Origin: Azorinus chamasolen
Lineage: Eukaryota > Mollusca > Bivalvia > Cardiida > Solecurtidae
Assembly: GCA_963576725.1 (NCBI GenBank)
Contig: OY755240.1
Span: 18,315,743-18,379,742, forward strand
Direction: 5' to 3'
Length of the DNA stretch: 64,000 nt
In this document: piece after piece, positions 7,713 through 19,057 of the stretch
Numbering within the stretch: the first letter of the stretch is position 1
How the letters are laid out: every line of letters begins with the position of its first letter
Notes under the pieces: generated by a model
Databases searched by the model: none
What the model saw: the letters and a program-made list of their open reading frames with translations, nothing else
Told to the model about the DNA's origin: nothing
Program-made: the position numbers and the translations under genes

Positions 7713-7831
7713 CATGCTTATAAAACTTTCTCAAGTTTTTGATTGGTCAGATTTGAGCCTTTGGCTCAAATCTAACCAATCAAAAGCTTGAGAACAAACT
7801 CAAAACTCAACTAAAAAGCTTTATAAGCATG
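7713..7831. mobile_element. Nested palindromic element of the second family (119 bp)
   Basis: Ends catgcttataaaac and gctttataagcatg. An inner stem tctcaagtttttgattggtcagatttgagc is mirrored by gctcaaatctaaccaatcaaaagcttgaga. It resembles 926-995 and 2076-2145. It is inserted in the older MITE at 7458-7961. No clear target duplication was seen. Confidence 0.75.
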
Positions 7832-8065
7832 AACCCAGATGTATAGAATTCCATTTATATATAAGCAAACATAGCTGACCCTACAGGAGTTATCTGATCT
7901 TGATCTACTCAGTTTTCAGATGTGCTGCAATTCATATACATGAATATGGAATAAAGGGTAAATAAAGGGGCTCATTGAAGAAACACTCGAGCATATTGTG
8001 TTGACAAAATGGTTCTAAGCATTTGCAGTTGGAATGCAGAAAGAATAATTTACTTAGATTTGCCC

Positions 8066-8293
8066 CTTTCCTTTACATATTTACAAACAGAATAGACCCA
8101 GATCAGACGGATCCTCTATAAGAACCCTCTGATCTGGGTCTACTCCGTTAGCTAATAGAATTTGATAAATCTGTTTCTTTACTTTCTTAAATGGCTATAA
8201 TGTTCCACCTTCCAAATTTCATTATAACTATTTTGTCCATGAATATCCAGTAGGTACTGAAATCTCGAATAAACATTGAACAGGGAAGGGGTA
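8066..8293. mobile_element. Palindromic MITE (about 228 bp)
   Basis: Left end cccctttcctttacat, right end cagggaagggg. Core 8086-8155: aaacagaatagacccagatcagacgg, then ctctgatctgggtctactccgtt. The right arm matches 1-156 and 5690-5821. TTAA flanks have decayed. Flanking stretches hold no gene. Confidence 0.7.
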
Positions 8294-8321
8294 CTTGACA
8301 ATTGTGCCTTTTAAGACCTTT

Positions 8322-8361
8322 GTAAACATAGCAGACCCAGATCAGACAGCTCCTATAGGAG
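8322..8361. mobile_element. Half of a palindromic MITE core
   Basis: gtaaacatagcagacccagatcagacagctcctataggag, breaking off at a G-run (gggtggggggat). Only the left arm and centre remain; the right arm is missing. Confidence 0.6.
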
Positions 8362-8452
8362 GGTGGGGGGATAAAAGATCAGTGAAACCATATTCATAAA
8401 GTCATTATATTTTACATGAATGATCATAGCCTGCAATGTAACATCTCTAATA

Positions 8453-9745
8453 ACAAGAGTGTTCTGAGGAACACATGTGTCACCTGCTAGCAGCTGACAC
8501 AAAAACTTTTAATATGCTGGAGTGAAATCAGAATAAAGGGGAATAACTCAAAGAGTATTTCATACAAAGTGATGGACCTTAGTTTCATCATTGGTCCTCA
8601 ATGAGAGGAAGACACATGTGAAATTTGAAAGCTCTATAATGATTAGTTTAGAAATAACAGCCAAAAAAGAAAGTATGAACAAAGGGGAATAACTAAAAAA
8701 GTATTGCATGCAGAATAATATACCTTAACTAGAATTGTTTTTATGCAAAAACTGATTTCTCCCCCAGCCTGTGGACAAAATTTTCCAAAGTTCCATAACT
8801 CTGCAGAAAATCATCGAACCGTAAAAGGAATAAACTATGCACAACTAGGCATGGTGCTGATCAATCCGATGACGTTTCATGAAAATCCAATAAAAGATTC
8901 TTGGGAAAACCTCGCGGACAAAATTTTCCATGTAAAAACTCTGCAGAAAATCATCAAACCGGAGAAAGAATAAGATATGATAACTAGGCATGATGCTAAT
9001 CATTCCTATGAAATTTAATGAATATCCAATTCAAGGTTTTGGAGAAACCCTGCAGACAAAAATTTCCATGTAAAAATTTCAAAGTCCCATAACTCTGCAG
9101 AAAATGGGAGGCAATAACTCCAATATTATTGAAGCCAGGGTTATGATACTTCCTTCCATCATGCTTTTTCCATACATGAAATGTCATTCCAATAGGATCA
9201 GTAGAGCAGGAGTTATTGATCGGACAAAAATTGTAACAAAGGGCAATAACTCCAAAAGTATTGCAGCTAGAGTTATGGGCCTTATACATGACACTTCCTC
9301 TCACCATGCTCTGTCAATTTATGAAGTTTCAATCAAATGGCATTAGCCATGTAGGAGTTATCGTCCAGACAAAAAAGTATGAATAATTGACATTGAATAG
9401 TAGACATGACCATGAATTGTGACCTTGACCTTTAAAGAATGTGCATGAATCCTGATGTCTGCCAATCGCCTTGTTATGGAGAACATTTGCGCCACAGCAT
9501 TTTGAAATCCTCCCAAGGGTTTAAGAGATGTGGAGTGGACATGAAGGGTATGGCTAAAAAACTTTGACCTTGAATTGTGATCTTGACCTTTGACCTACGT
9601 GCCTGAATCGAAAGCTCTGCACATCGTCTTGTTGAGTCAAACATTTGTGCCAAAGCATTTTGAAATCCATGCATGAGTATGTTAAGTTGAGAAACTGTAG
9701 CTGCAGAACTTTTTAGCAAAACTGGATAAAACGAAAATTTAACAT
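8453..9745. mobile_element. ACAAGAG-class core-repeat element, degenerate (about 1.3 kb)
   Basis: Starts ACAAGAG plus a hairpin (gtgttc tgag gaacac), then cycles of imperfect units. The units contain 'aaaggggaataact', 'ccataactctgcagaaaat', 'gggcaataactcc..a.tattg' and 'gaccttgacctttga'. Open frames of 76-103 residues on both strands track the repeats and show no known domain. The right end is vague because no GACGG tail was found. It resembles bivalve pearl/Helentron-type repeats. Confidence 0.5.
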
Positions 9746-10053
9746 TCCAGACTTGTTTCTTTTCTATTTTCCTTTTTTTTTTTTATATCCACTAACCACC
9801 CATTTTGAATCCTTTATATGTAACTCATTCACCCCTGAAACTTCAAATGGACAATGGACAATTCTATTGTCCTATACAGTCTAGGCCATTTTCGATTATT
9901 TATTATTGTTTTATGCAGAACATTTCAATACAAACACAAACAAACAAACATTTCAATATGACAAACAGTGCCGACCATGATCAGACAGTTTGCACTGGGA
10001 TATTATCACAGAAGTAAAAGAATATGATTTGGGAGTCGCACAAGAGACAAGAC
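9746..10053. other. Junction stretch between repeat mosaic and satellite
   Basis: AT-rich, with a T-run (9772-9784) and a short (caaa) run near 9935-9950. At 9964-10000 there is the left part of a palindromic MITE core (aaacagtgccgaccatgatcagac). It ends in gacaagagacaagac directly before the first satellite unit. No exon of the FN3K gene or any other gene was recognised. Confidence 0.5.
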
Positions 10054-11229
10054 AAGGTGTGAAATTGATTCAGTTATCGCCTTTCAAAGGTGTGAAAACC
10101 TTATATAAATTCAGTGGGGCTCTATCTTAGAAAATGGTGACATGAAATATCTAGATTATATCGAATTTACTTAATTAATTATCTCTAATATATGTGACGA
10201 AAATATTATTTTAAGAATTTGACCCATGTTCAAAAGGTCCGGACATGTAGCAACTGTCAACAAATGAAATTTCTTCAATCATGCCAAGTCATTTATCGTT
10301 GGAAAGGATTTGTCGAGATGAGTTGAAATCTGGTTTCAAATTTAAAACAGGTATGAAATTGATGCAGTTATGGCCTTTCAATGGGCTGAAAACCTTATGT
10401 AAATTCAGCGGGGCTCTATCTTAGAATATGGCGACAAGAAATGTCTAGATTACATGTATATCGAAATTTACTTAAAAGTAACTTATCTCTAATATATGTG
10501 AAGATGGTGCGAAAATATTTTTTTGAGAATTTGACCCATTTTTGACAGGCGCGGCCCTGTCGAATCGATAATAAAAATGAAATTTCTTCAATCCTGGCAA
10601 ATCATATATTGTTGGAAAGGATTTGTCGAGACGAGTTGAAATCTGGTTTCAAATTTCAAAAAGGTGTGAAATTGATTGATGTGTGAAAACCTTCAGTTTG
10701 GGCTCTATCTTAGAAAATGGCGACATAAAATGTCTAGATTATATCGAAATTTACTTAAAAGAAACTTATCTCTAATATATGTGAAGTTGGTTGCGAAAAT
10801 ATTATTTTGAGATTTTGACCCATTTTCGACAGGCGAGGCCCTGTCGAATCGATCAAAAAATGAAATTTCTTCAATCCTGTCAAGTCGTACATCGTTAGAA
10901 AGGATCTGTCGAGACGAGTTGAAATCTGGTTTCAAATTTGAAAAAGGTGTGAAATTGATCGAGTTATTGCCTTTCAAAGGTGTGAAAACCTTCAGTTTGG
11001 GCTCTATCTTAGAAAATGGCGACATAAAATGTCTAGATTATATCGAAGTTTACTTAAAAGTAACTTATCTCTAAATATGTGTGAAGATGGTGCGAAAATA
11101 TTTTTTTGAGAATTTGACCCATTTTCGAAAGGCGCGGCCCTATCGAATCGATCGAAAAATGAAATTTCTTCAATCCTGGCAAGTCATATATCGTTGGAAA
11201 GGATTTGTCGAGACGAGTTGAAATCTGGT

Positions 11230-14200
11230 TTCAAATTTCAAAAAGGTGTGAAATTGATCGAGTTATCGCCTTTCAAAGGTGTGAAAACCTTCAGTTTGGG
11301 CTCTATCTTAGAAAATGGTGACATAAAATGTCTAGATTATATCGAAATTTACTTAAAAGTAACTTATCTCTAATATATGTGAAGATGGTTGCGAAAATAT
11401 TTTTTTGAGAATTTGACCCATTTTCGACAGGCGCGGCCCTGTCGAATCGATCAAAAATGAAATTTCTTCAATCCTGGCAAGTCATATATCGTTAGAAAGG
11501 ATCTGTCGAGACGAGTTGAAATCTGGTTTCAAATTTTAAAAAGGTGTGAAATTGATCGAGTTATCGGCATTTCAAAGGTGTGAAATCCTTCAGTTTGGGC
11601 TCTATCTTAGAAAATGGCGACAGAAAATGTCTAGATTATATAGAAATTTACTTAAAAGTAACTTATCTCTAATATATGTGAAGATGGTGCGAAAATATTT
11701 TTTGGAGAATTTGACCCATTTTCGACAGACGCGACCCTGTCGAATCGATCAAAAAATGAAATTTCTTCAATCCTGGCAAGTCATATATCGTTGGAAAGGA
11801 TTTGTCAAGACGAGTTGAAATCAGGTTTCAAATTTCAAAAAGGTGTGAAATTGATCGAGTTATCGCCTTTCAAAGGTGTGAAAACCTTCAGTTTGGGCTC
11901 TATCTTAGAAAATGGCGACATAAAATGTCTAGATTATATCGAAATTTACTTAAAAGTAACTTATCTCTAATATATGTGAAGATGGTGCGAAAATATTCTT
12001 TTGAGAATTTGACCCATTTTCGACAGGTGCGGCCCTGTCGAATCGATCAAAAAATGAAATTTCTTCAATCCTGGCAAGTCATATATTGTTGGAAAGGATC
12101 TGTCGAGACGAGTTGAAATCTGGTTTCAAATTTCAAAAAGGTGTGAAATTGATCGAGTTATCGCCTTTCAAACGTGTGAAAACCTTCAGTTTGGGCTCTA
12201 TCTTAGAAAATGGCGACATAAAATGTCTAGATTATATCGAAATTTACTTAAAAGTAACTTATCTCTAATATATGTGAAGATGGTGCGAAAATATTTTTTT
12301 GAGAATTTGACCCATTTTCGACAGACGCGGCCCTGTCGAATCGATCAAAAAATGAAATTTCTTCAATCCTGGCAAGTCATATATCGTTGGAAAGGATTTG
12401 TCAAGACGAGTTGAAATCTGGTTTCAAATTTCAGAAAGGTGTGAATTTGATCGAGTTATCGCCTTTCAAAGGTGTGAAAACCTTCAGTTTGGGCTCTATC
12501 TTAGAAAATGGCGACATAAAATGTCTAGATTATATCGAAATTTACTTAAAAGTAACTTATCTCTAATATATGTGAAGATGGTGCGAAAATATTTTTTTGA
12601 GAATTTGACCCATTTTCGACAGGTGAGGCCCTGTCGAATCGATCAAAAATGAAATTTCTTCAATCCTGGCAAGTCATATATCGTTAGAAAGGATCTGTCG
12701 AGACGAGTTGAAATCTGGTTTCAAATTTTAAAAAGGTGTGAAATTGATCGAGTTATCGCCTTTCAAACGTGTGAAAACCTTCAGTTTGGGCTCTATCTTA
12801 GAAAATGGCGACATAAAATGTCTAGATTATATCGAAATTTACTTAAAAGTAACTTATCTCTAATATATGTGAAGATGGTGCGAAAATATTTTTTTTGAGA
12901 ATTTGACCCATTTTTGACAGGCGCGGCCCTGTCGAATCGATCAAAAATGAAATTTCTTCAATCCTGGCAAGTCATATATCTTTAGAAAGGATCTGTCAAG
13001 AGGAGTTGAAATCTGGTTTCAAATTTCAAAAAGGTGTGAATTTGATCGAGTTATCGCCTTTCAAAGGTGTGAAAACCTTCAGTTTGGGCTCTATCTTAGA
13101 ATATGGCGACATAAAATGTCTAGATTATATCGAAATTTACTTAAAAGTAACTTATCTCTAATATATGTGAAGATGGTGCGAAAATATTTTTTTGAGAATT
13201 TGACCCATTTTCGACAGGCGCGGCCCTGTCGAATCGATCAAAAATGAAATATCTTCAATCCTGGCAAGTCATATATCGTTAGAAAGGATCTGTCGAGACG
13301 AGTTGAAATCTGGTTTCAAATTTTAAAAAGGTGTGAAATTGATCGAGTTATCGCCTTTCAAACGTGTGAAAACCTTCAGTTTGGGCTCTATCTTAGAAAA
13401 TGGCGACATAAAATGTCTAGATTATATAGAAATTTACTTAAAAGTAACTTATCTCTAATATATGTGAAGATGGTTGCGAAAATATTTTTTGGAGAATTTG
13501 ACCCATTTTCGACAGACGCGGCCCTGTCGAATCGATCAAAAAATGAAATTTCTTCAATCCTGGCAAGTCATATATCGTTGGAAAGGATTTGTCAAGACGA
13601 GTTGAAATCTGGTTTCAAATTTCAAAAAGGTGTGAAATTGATCGAGTTATCGCCTTTCAAAGGTGTGAAAACCTTCAGTTTGGGCTCTATCTTAGAAAAT
13701 GGTGACATAAAATGTCTAGATTATATCGAAATTTACTTAAAAGTAACTTATCTCTAATATATGTGAAGATGGTTGCGAAAATATTTTTTTGAGAATTTGA
13801 CCCATTTTCGACAGGCGCGGCCCTGTCGAATCGATCAAAAATGAAATTTCTTCAATCCTGGCAAGTCATATATCGTTAGAAAGGATCTGTTGAGACGAGT
13901 TGAAATCTGGTTTCAAATTTTAAAAAGGTGTGAAATTGATCGAGTTATCGGCATTTCAAAGGTGTGAAATCCTTCAGTTTGGGCTCTATCTTAGAAAATG
14001 GCGACAGAAAATGTCTAGATTATATAGAAATTTACTTAAAAGTAACTTATCTCTAATATATGTGAAGATGGTGCGAAAATATTTTTTGGAGAATTTGACC
14101 CATTTTCGACAGACGCGACCCTGTCGAATCGATCAAAAAATGAAATTTCTTCAATCCTGGCAAGTCATATATCGTTGGAAAGGATTTGTCAAGACGAGTT

Positions 14201-16140
14201 GAAATCAGGTTTCAAATTTCAAAAAGGTGTGAAATTGATCGAGTTATCGCCTTTCAAAGGTGTGAAAACCTTCAGTTTGGGCTCTATCTTAGAAAATGGC
14301 GACATAAAATGTCTAGATTATATCGAAATTTACTTAAAAGTAACTTATCTCTAATATATGTGAAGATGGTGCGAAAATATTCTTTTGAGAATTTGACCCA
14401 TTTTCGACAGGTGCGGCCCTGTCGAATCGATCAAAAAATGAAATTTCTTCAATCCTGGCAAGTCATATATTGTTGGAAAGGATCTGTCGAGACGAGTTGA
14501 AATCTGGTTTCAAATTTCAAAAAGGTGTGAAATTGATCGAGTTATCGCCTTTCAAACGTGTGAAAACCTTCAGTTTGGGCTCTATCTTAGAAAATGGCGA
14601 CATAAAATGTCTAGATTATATCGAAATTTACTTAAAAGTAACTTATCTCTAATATATGTGAAGATGGTGCGAAAATATTTTTTTGAGAATTTGACCCATT
14701 TTCGACAGACGCGGCCCTGTCGAATCGATCAAAAAATGAAATTTCTTCAATCCTGGCAAGTCATATATCGTTGGAAAGGATTTGTCAAGACGAGTTGAAA
14801 TCTGGTTTCAAATTTCAGAAAGGTGTGAATTTGATCGAGTTATCGCCTTTCAAAGGTGTGAAAACCTTCAGTTTGGGCTCTATCTTAGAAAATGGCGACA
14901 TAAAATGTCTAGATTATATCGAAATTTACTTAAAAGTAACTTATCTCTAATATATGTGAAGATGGTGCGAAAATATTTTTTTGAGAATTTGACCCATTTT
15001 CGACAGGTGAGGCCCTGTCGAATCGATCAAAAATGAAATTTCTTCAATCCTGGCAAGTCATATATCGTTAGAAAGGATCTGTCGAGACGAGTTGAAATCT
15101 GGTTTCAAATTTTAAAAAGGTGTGAAATTGATCGAGTTATCGCCTTTCAAACGTGTGAAAACCTTCAGTTTGGGCTCTATCTTAGAAAATGGCGACATAA
15201 AATGTCTAGATTATATCGAAATTTACTTAAAAGTAACTTATCTCTAATATATGTGAAGATGGTGCGAAAATATTTTTTTTGAGAATTTGACCCATTTTTG
15301 ACAGGCGCGGCCCTGTCGAATCGATCAAAAATGAAATTTCTTCAATCCTGGCAAGTCATATATCTTTAGAAAGGATCTGTCAAGAGGAGTTGAAATCTGG
15401 TTTCAAATTTCAAAAAGGTGTGAATTTGATCGAGTTATCGCCTTTCAAAGGTGTGAAAACCTTCAGTTTGGGCTCTATCTTAGAATATGGCGACATAAAA
15501 TGTCTAGATTATATCGAAATTTACTTAAAAGTAACTTATCTCTAATATATGTGAAGATGGTGCGAAAATATTTTTTTGAGAATTTGACCCATTTTCGACA
15601 GGCGCGGCCCTGTCGAATCGATCAAAAATGAAATATCTTCAATCCTGGCAAGTCATATATCGTTAGAAAGGATCTGTCGAGACGAGTTGAAATCTGGTTT
15701 CAAATTTTAAAAAGGTGTGAAATTGATCGAGTTATCGCCTTTCAAACGTGTGAAAACCTTCAGTTTGGGCTCTATCTTAGAAAATGGCGACATAAAATGT
15801 CTAGATTATATAGAAATTTACTTAAAAGTAACTTATCTCTAATATATGTGAAGATGGTTGCGAAAATATTTTTTGGAGAATTTGACCCATTTTCGACAGA
15901 CGCGGCCCTGTCGAATCGATCAAAAAATGAAATTTCTTCAATCCTGGCAAGTCATATATCGTTGGAAAGGATTTGTCAAGACGAGTTGAAATCTGGTTTC
16001 AAATTTCAAAAAGGTGTGAATTTGATCGAGTTATCGCCTTTCAAAGGTGTGAAAACCTTCAGTTTGGGCTCTATCTTAGAAAATGGTGACATAAAATGTC
16101 TAGATTATATCGAAATTTACTTAAAAGTAACTTATCTCTA
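11230..16140 (+). repeat. Eight-monomer higher-order repeat, two copies (2,384-bp offset)
   Basis: Sequence from about 11,230 to 13,614 recurs at about 13,614 to 16,000 with an offset of exactly 2,384 bases (8 x 298). Private variants shared at the same offset include: gttatcggcattt at 11,562 and 13,946; 'gcgacagaaaatg' at 11,617 and 14,001; the 'aggtgaggccc' unit at 12,622 and 15,006; and 'caagaggag' near 12,988 and 15,372. Only a few bases differ, so the duplication is recent relative to divergence between neighbouring monomers. Confidence 0.85.
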
Positions 16141-16386
16141 ATATATGTAAAGATGGTGCGAAAATATTTTTTTGAGAATTTGACCCATTTTTGACAGGCG
16201 CGGCCCTGTCGAATCGATCAAAAATGAAATTTCTTCAATCCTGGCAAGTCATATATCGTTAGAAAGGATCTGTCAAGACGAGTTGAAATCTGGTTTCAAA
16301 TTTCAAAAAGGTGTGAATTTGATCGAGTTATCGCCTTTCAAAGGTGTGAAAACCTTCAGTTTGGGCTCTATCTTAGAATATGGCGA

Positions 16387-16480
16387 CATAAAATGTCTAG
16401 ATTATATCGAAATTTACTTAAAAGTATCTGTCTAGAACATAAAATGTCTAGATTATATCGAAATTTACTTAAAAGTAACT
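16387..16480 (+). repeat. 51-bp internal duplication within a monomer (marker variant)
   Basis: The stretch cataaaatgtctagattata..aaaagta is repeated with a 51-base period (16,387 and 16,438), joined by tctgtctagaa. The same rearranged monomer recurs from 19,736 and from 25,786, so it is a useful tag of shared descent between blocks. Confidence 0.85.
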
Positions 16481-17696
16481 TATCTCTAATATATGTGAAG
16501 ATGGTGCGAAAATATTTTTTTGAGAATTTGACCCATTTTCGACAGGCGCGGCCCTGTCGAATCGATCAAAAAATGAAATTTCTTCAATCCTGGCAAGTCA
16601 TATATCGTTGGAAAGGATTTGTCAAGACGAGTTGAAATCTGGTTTCAAATTTCAACAAGAGTACCGCATACGGTACATAATACGCCCACTTGCAAATGTT
16701 CTCCGATTCAACATGCCTTATAAGTGTTGTCATTTTCTAATCTGTGCTTCAGATCTTGATTTCCATATTAAGGTGATACTATTTTTTAAAAAAAATGAAG
16801 TAAATAACATTTCAAATGAAAAGTTATGGCCATCCTCATATTTGCATAGATTTGCATTATTTTTTTAAGTGCAAGGGCCATAACTCCGAAACAACAAATC
16901 AAATGATCCTCAGAATCGACATAGCTTCAGGTCTTGATGCATTAAACATGTGTATGAAGTTTCATTAATATCTGTCAAACAGTTTAGAAAACAGCGGACA
17001 AACTATATGCATATATTTGCATTATTTTTTAAGTAAAAGGGCCATAACTCAGAAACGACAAATCAAATAAACCTCAAAATCTACTCAGCTTCAGATCTTG
17101 ATGCATTAAACATTTTTGTGAAGTTTCATTAATATCTCTCAAATAGTTTTCCCAGAAAACAGCGGACAAACTATTTGCATATTTTTTAGGACAAGGGCCA
17201 TAACTCTGAAATGAAAAATCAAATGAACCTCAGAATCAACTCAGCTTCAGATCTCGATGCATTAAACATTTTTGTGAAGTTTTATTAATATCTCTCAAAC
17301 AGTTTTCCCAGAAAACAGCGGACAAACTATTTGCATGTATTTGCATTATTTTTTAAGGACAAGGGCCATAACTCTGAAAAGAAAAATCAAATGATCCTCA
17401 GAATCAATTTGGTTTCAGATCTTGATGCATTAAACATTTTTGTGAAGTTTCATTAATATCTCTCAAATAGTTTTCCCAGAAAACAGCAGACAAACTATTT
17501 GCATGTATTTGCATTATTTTTTAAGGACAAGGGCCATAACTCTGAAAAGAAAAATCAAATGATCCTCAGAATCAATTCAGTTTCAGATCTTGATGCATTA
17601 AACATTTGTGTGAAGTTTCATTAATATCTGTCAAATAGTTTTCCCAGAAAACAGCGGACAAACTATTTGCATGTATTTGCACTATTTTTAAGTAAA

Positions 17697-18830
17697 AGGG
17701 CCATAACTCAGAAACGACAAATCAAATGAACCTCAGAATCGACTCAGCTTCAGATCTTGATGCATTAAACATTTGTGTGAAGTTTCATTAATATCTTTTA
17801 AATAGTTTTCCCAGAAAACAGCAGACAAACTATTTGCATTTTTTTTAAAACAAGGGCCACAACTCTGAAATGAAAAATCAAATGAACCTCAGAATCAACT
17901 CAGCTTCAGATCTTGATGCATTAAACATTTGTGTGAAGTTTCATTAATATCTGTCAAATAGTTTTCCCAGAAAACAGCGGACAAACTATTTGCATGTATT
18001 TGCACTATTTTTAAGTAAAAGGGCCATAACTCAGAAACGACAAATCAAATGAACCTCAGAATCGACTCAGCTTCAGATCTTGATGCATTAAACATTTGTG
18101 TGAAGTTTCATTAATATCTTTTAAATAGTTTTCCCAGAAAACAGCAGACAAACTATTTGCATTTTTTTTAAAACAAGGGCCACAACTCTGAAATGAAAAA
18201 TCAAATGAACCTCAGAATCAACTCAGCTTCAGATCTTGATGCATTAAACATTTGTGTGAAGTTTCATTAATATCTGTCAAATAGTTTTCCCAGAAAACAG
18301 CGGACAAACTATTTGCATGTATTTGCACTATTTTTAAGTAAAAGGGCCATAACTCAGAAACGACAAATCAAATGAACCTCAGAATCGACTCAGCTTCAGA
18401 TCTTGATGCATTAAACATTTGTGTGAAGTTTCATTAATATCTTTTAAATAGTTTTCCCAGAAAACAGCAGACAAACTATTTGCATTTTTTTAAAACAAGG
18501 GCCACAACTCTGAAATGAAAAATCAAATGAACCTCAGAATCAACTCAGCTTCAGATCTTGATGCATTAAACATTTGTGTGAAGTTTCATTAATATCTGTC
18601 AAATAGTTTTCCCAGAAAACAGCGGACAAACTATTTGCATGTATTTGCACTATTTTTAAGTAAAAGGGCCATAACTCAGAAACGACAAAACAAATGAACC
18701 TCAGAATCGACTCAGCTTCAGATCTTGATGCATTAAACATTTGTGTGAAGTTTCATTAATATCTTTTAAATAGTTTTCCCAGAAAATAGCGGAAAAACTA
18801 TTTGCATTTTTTTTAAAACAAGGGCCATAA
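17697..18830. repeat. Two-unit higher-order repeat inside the mobile element
   Basis: The later core units alternate between a 'gtaaaagggccataactcag' type and an 'aaacaagggccacaactctg' type. The pair repeats about every 323 bases (17,697; 18,020; 18,345; 18,666). Earlier units (16,869-17,690) are single and more varied. The element therefore grew by duplication of a dimer. Confidence 0.75.
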
Positions 18831-18963
18831 CTCTGAAATGAAAAATCAAATGAACCTCAGAATCAACTCGGCTTCAGATCTTGATGCATTAAACATTTTT
18901 GTGAAGTTTCATTAATATCTGTCAAATAGTTTTCCCAGAAAACAGCGGACAAACAAAATGTTG

Positions 18964-19013
18964 ACGGACGAACGAACGAACGAACGAACGAACGAACGAA
19001 CGGACGGACGGAC
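18964..19013. repeat. Tetranucleotide microsatellite (gaac)n(ggac)n, copy 1
   Basis: About eight gaac-type units and three ggac-type units near the 3' end of the mobile element. The duplicate at about 24,997-25,062 has four more gaac units (16 bases longer). Confidence 0.9.
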
Positions 19014-19057
19014 AGGGCCACGACAATATACGACCACCTTTATTAGGTGGGCGTATA

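Larger units (their letters stand above)
7458..7961. mobile_element. Palindromic MITE interrupted by two later elements
   Basis: The left part (7458-7529: TTAA, gcctttatcctataaatatt..) and the pieces at 7670-7712 and 7832-7961 align in order with the uninterrupted relative at 6595-6834. Matching pieces are 'aatatcattaataa', 'ggccatgacagacac' and 'ataagcaaacatagc', ending ataaaggg-taaa. The two gaps in the alignment are exactly the elements at 7530-7665 and 7713-7831. Confidence 0.75.
10054..16654 (+). repeat. 298-bp satellite array, block 1 (left edge)
   Basis: Tandem units of about 298 bp. Landmarks in order are: aaggtgtgaaattgatcgag, ttatcgcctttcaaagg, cagtttgggctctatc, gcgacataaaatgtctag, acttaaaagtaacttatctc, gaatttgacccattttcgac, agacgcggccctgtcgaatc, cttcaatcctggcaagtc and cgttggaaaggatttgtc. 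The first three or four units (to about 11,230) are the most altered: extra bases before the ggggctctatc stretch and a deletion near 10,675. Later units are almost uniform. The unit length is 3n+1, so the reading frame shifts at every unit and the 60-114-residue frames here are not genes. No transposase or RNA gene was seen. Confidence 0.95.
16655..19057. mobile_element. Pearl/Helentron-like element inserted in a satellite monomer, copy 1 (2,403 bp)
   Basis: Breaks a monomer inside its ttcaaaaagg stretch. The 5' end is ACAAGAG plus hairpin taccgcatacggta, then aatacgcccac. The body is 13 core units of about 150-168 bp, each with gggccataactc.gaaa, aaatcaaatga.cctcagaatc, cttcagatcttgatgcatta, gtgaagtttcattaatatct and agttttcccagaaaacagcg. 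The 3' part is a (gaac)n(ggac)n microsatellite (18,964-19,013), then hairpin ccacct ttatt aggtgg and gcgtata. The ends are partly inverted (tacgcccac and gtgggcgta). There is no evident target duplication beyond one or two A. This layout matches the known non-autonomous pearl / Helentron-associated elements of bivalves. No protein-coding frame; frames such as 16,608-16,868 and 18,540-18,740 are fortuitous. Confidence 0.75.

Noticed and set aside
8743..9346. Frames of 76-103 residues on both strands in the 8.4-9.7 kb repeat
   Set aside because: They follow imperfect repeat units, overlap on both strands, and show no domain or splice context.
18964..19013. Telomere-like repeat
   Set aside because: The unit is gaac/ggac, a tetranucleotide tail of the mobile element, not the TTAGGG type.
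16655..19057. Autonomous Helitron or Helentron
   Set aside because: No Rep/helicase or transposase frame; the body is entirely core repeats.
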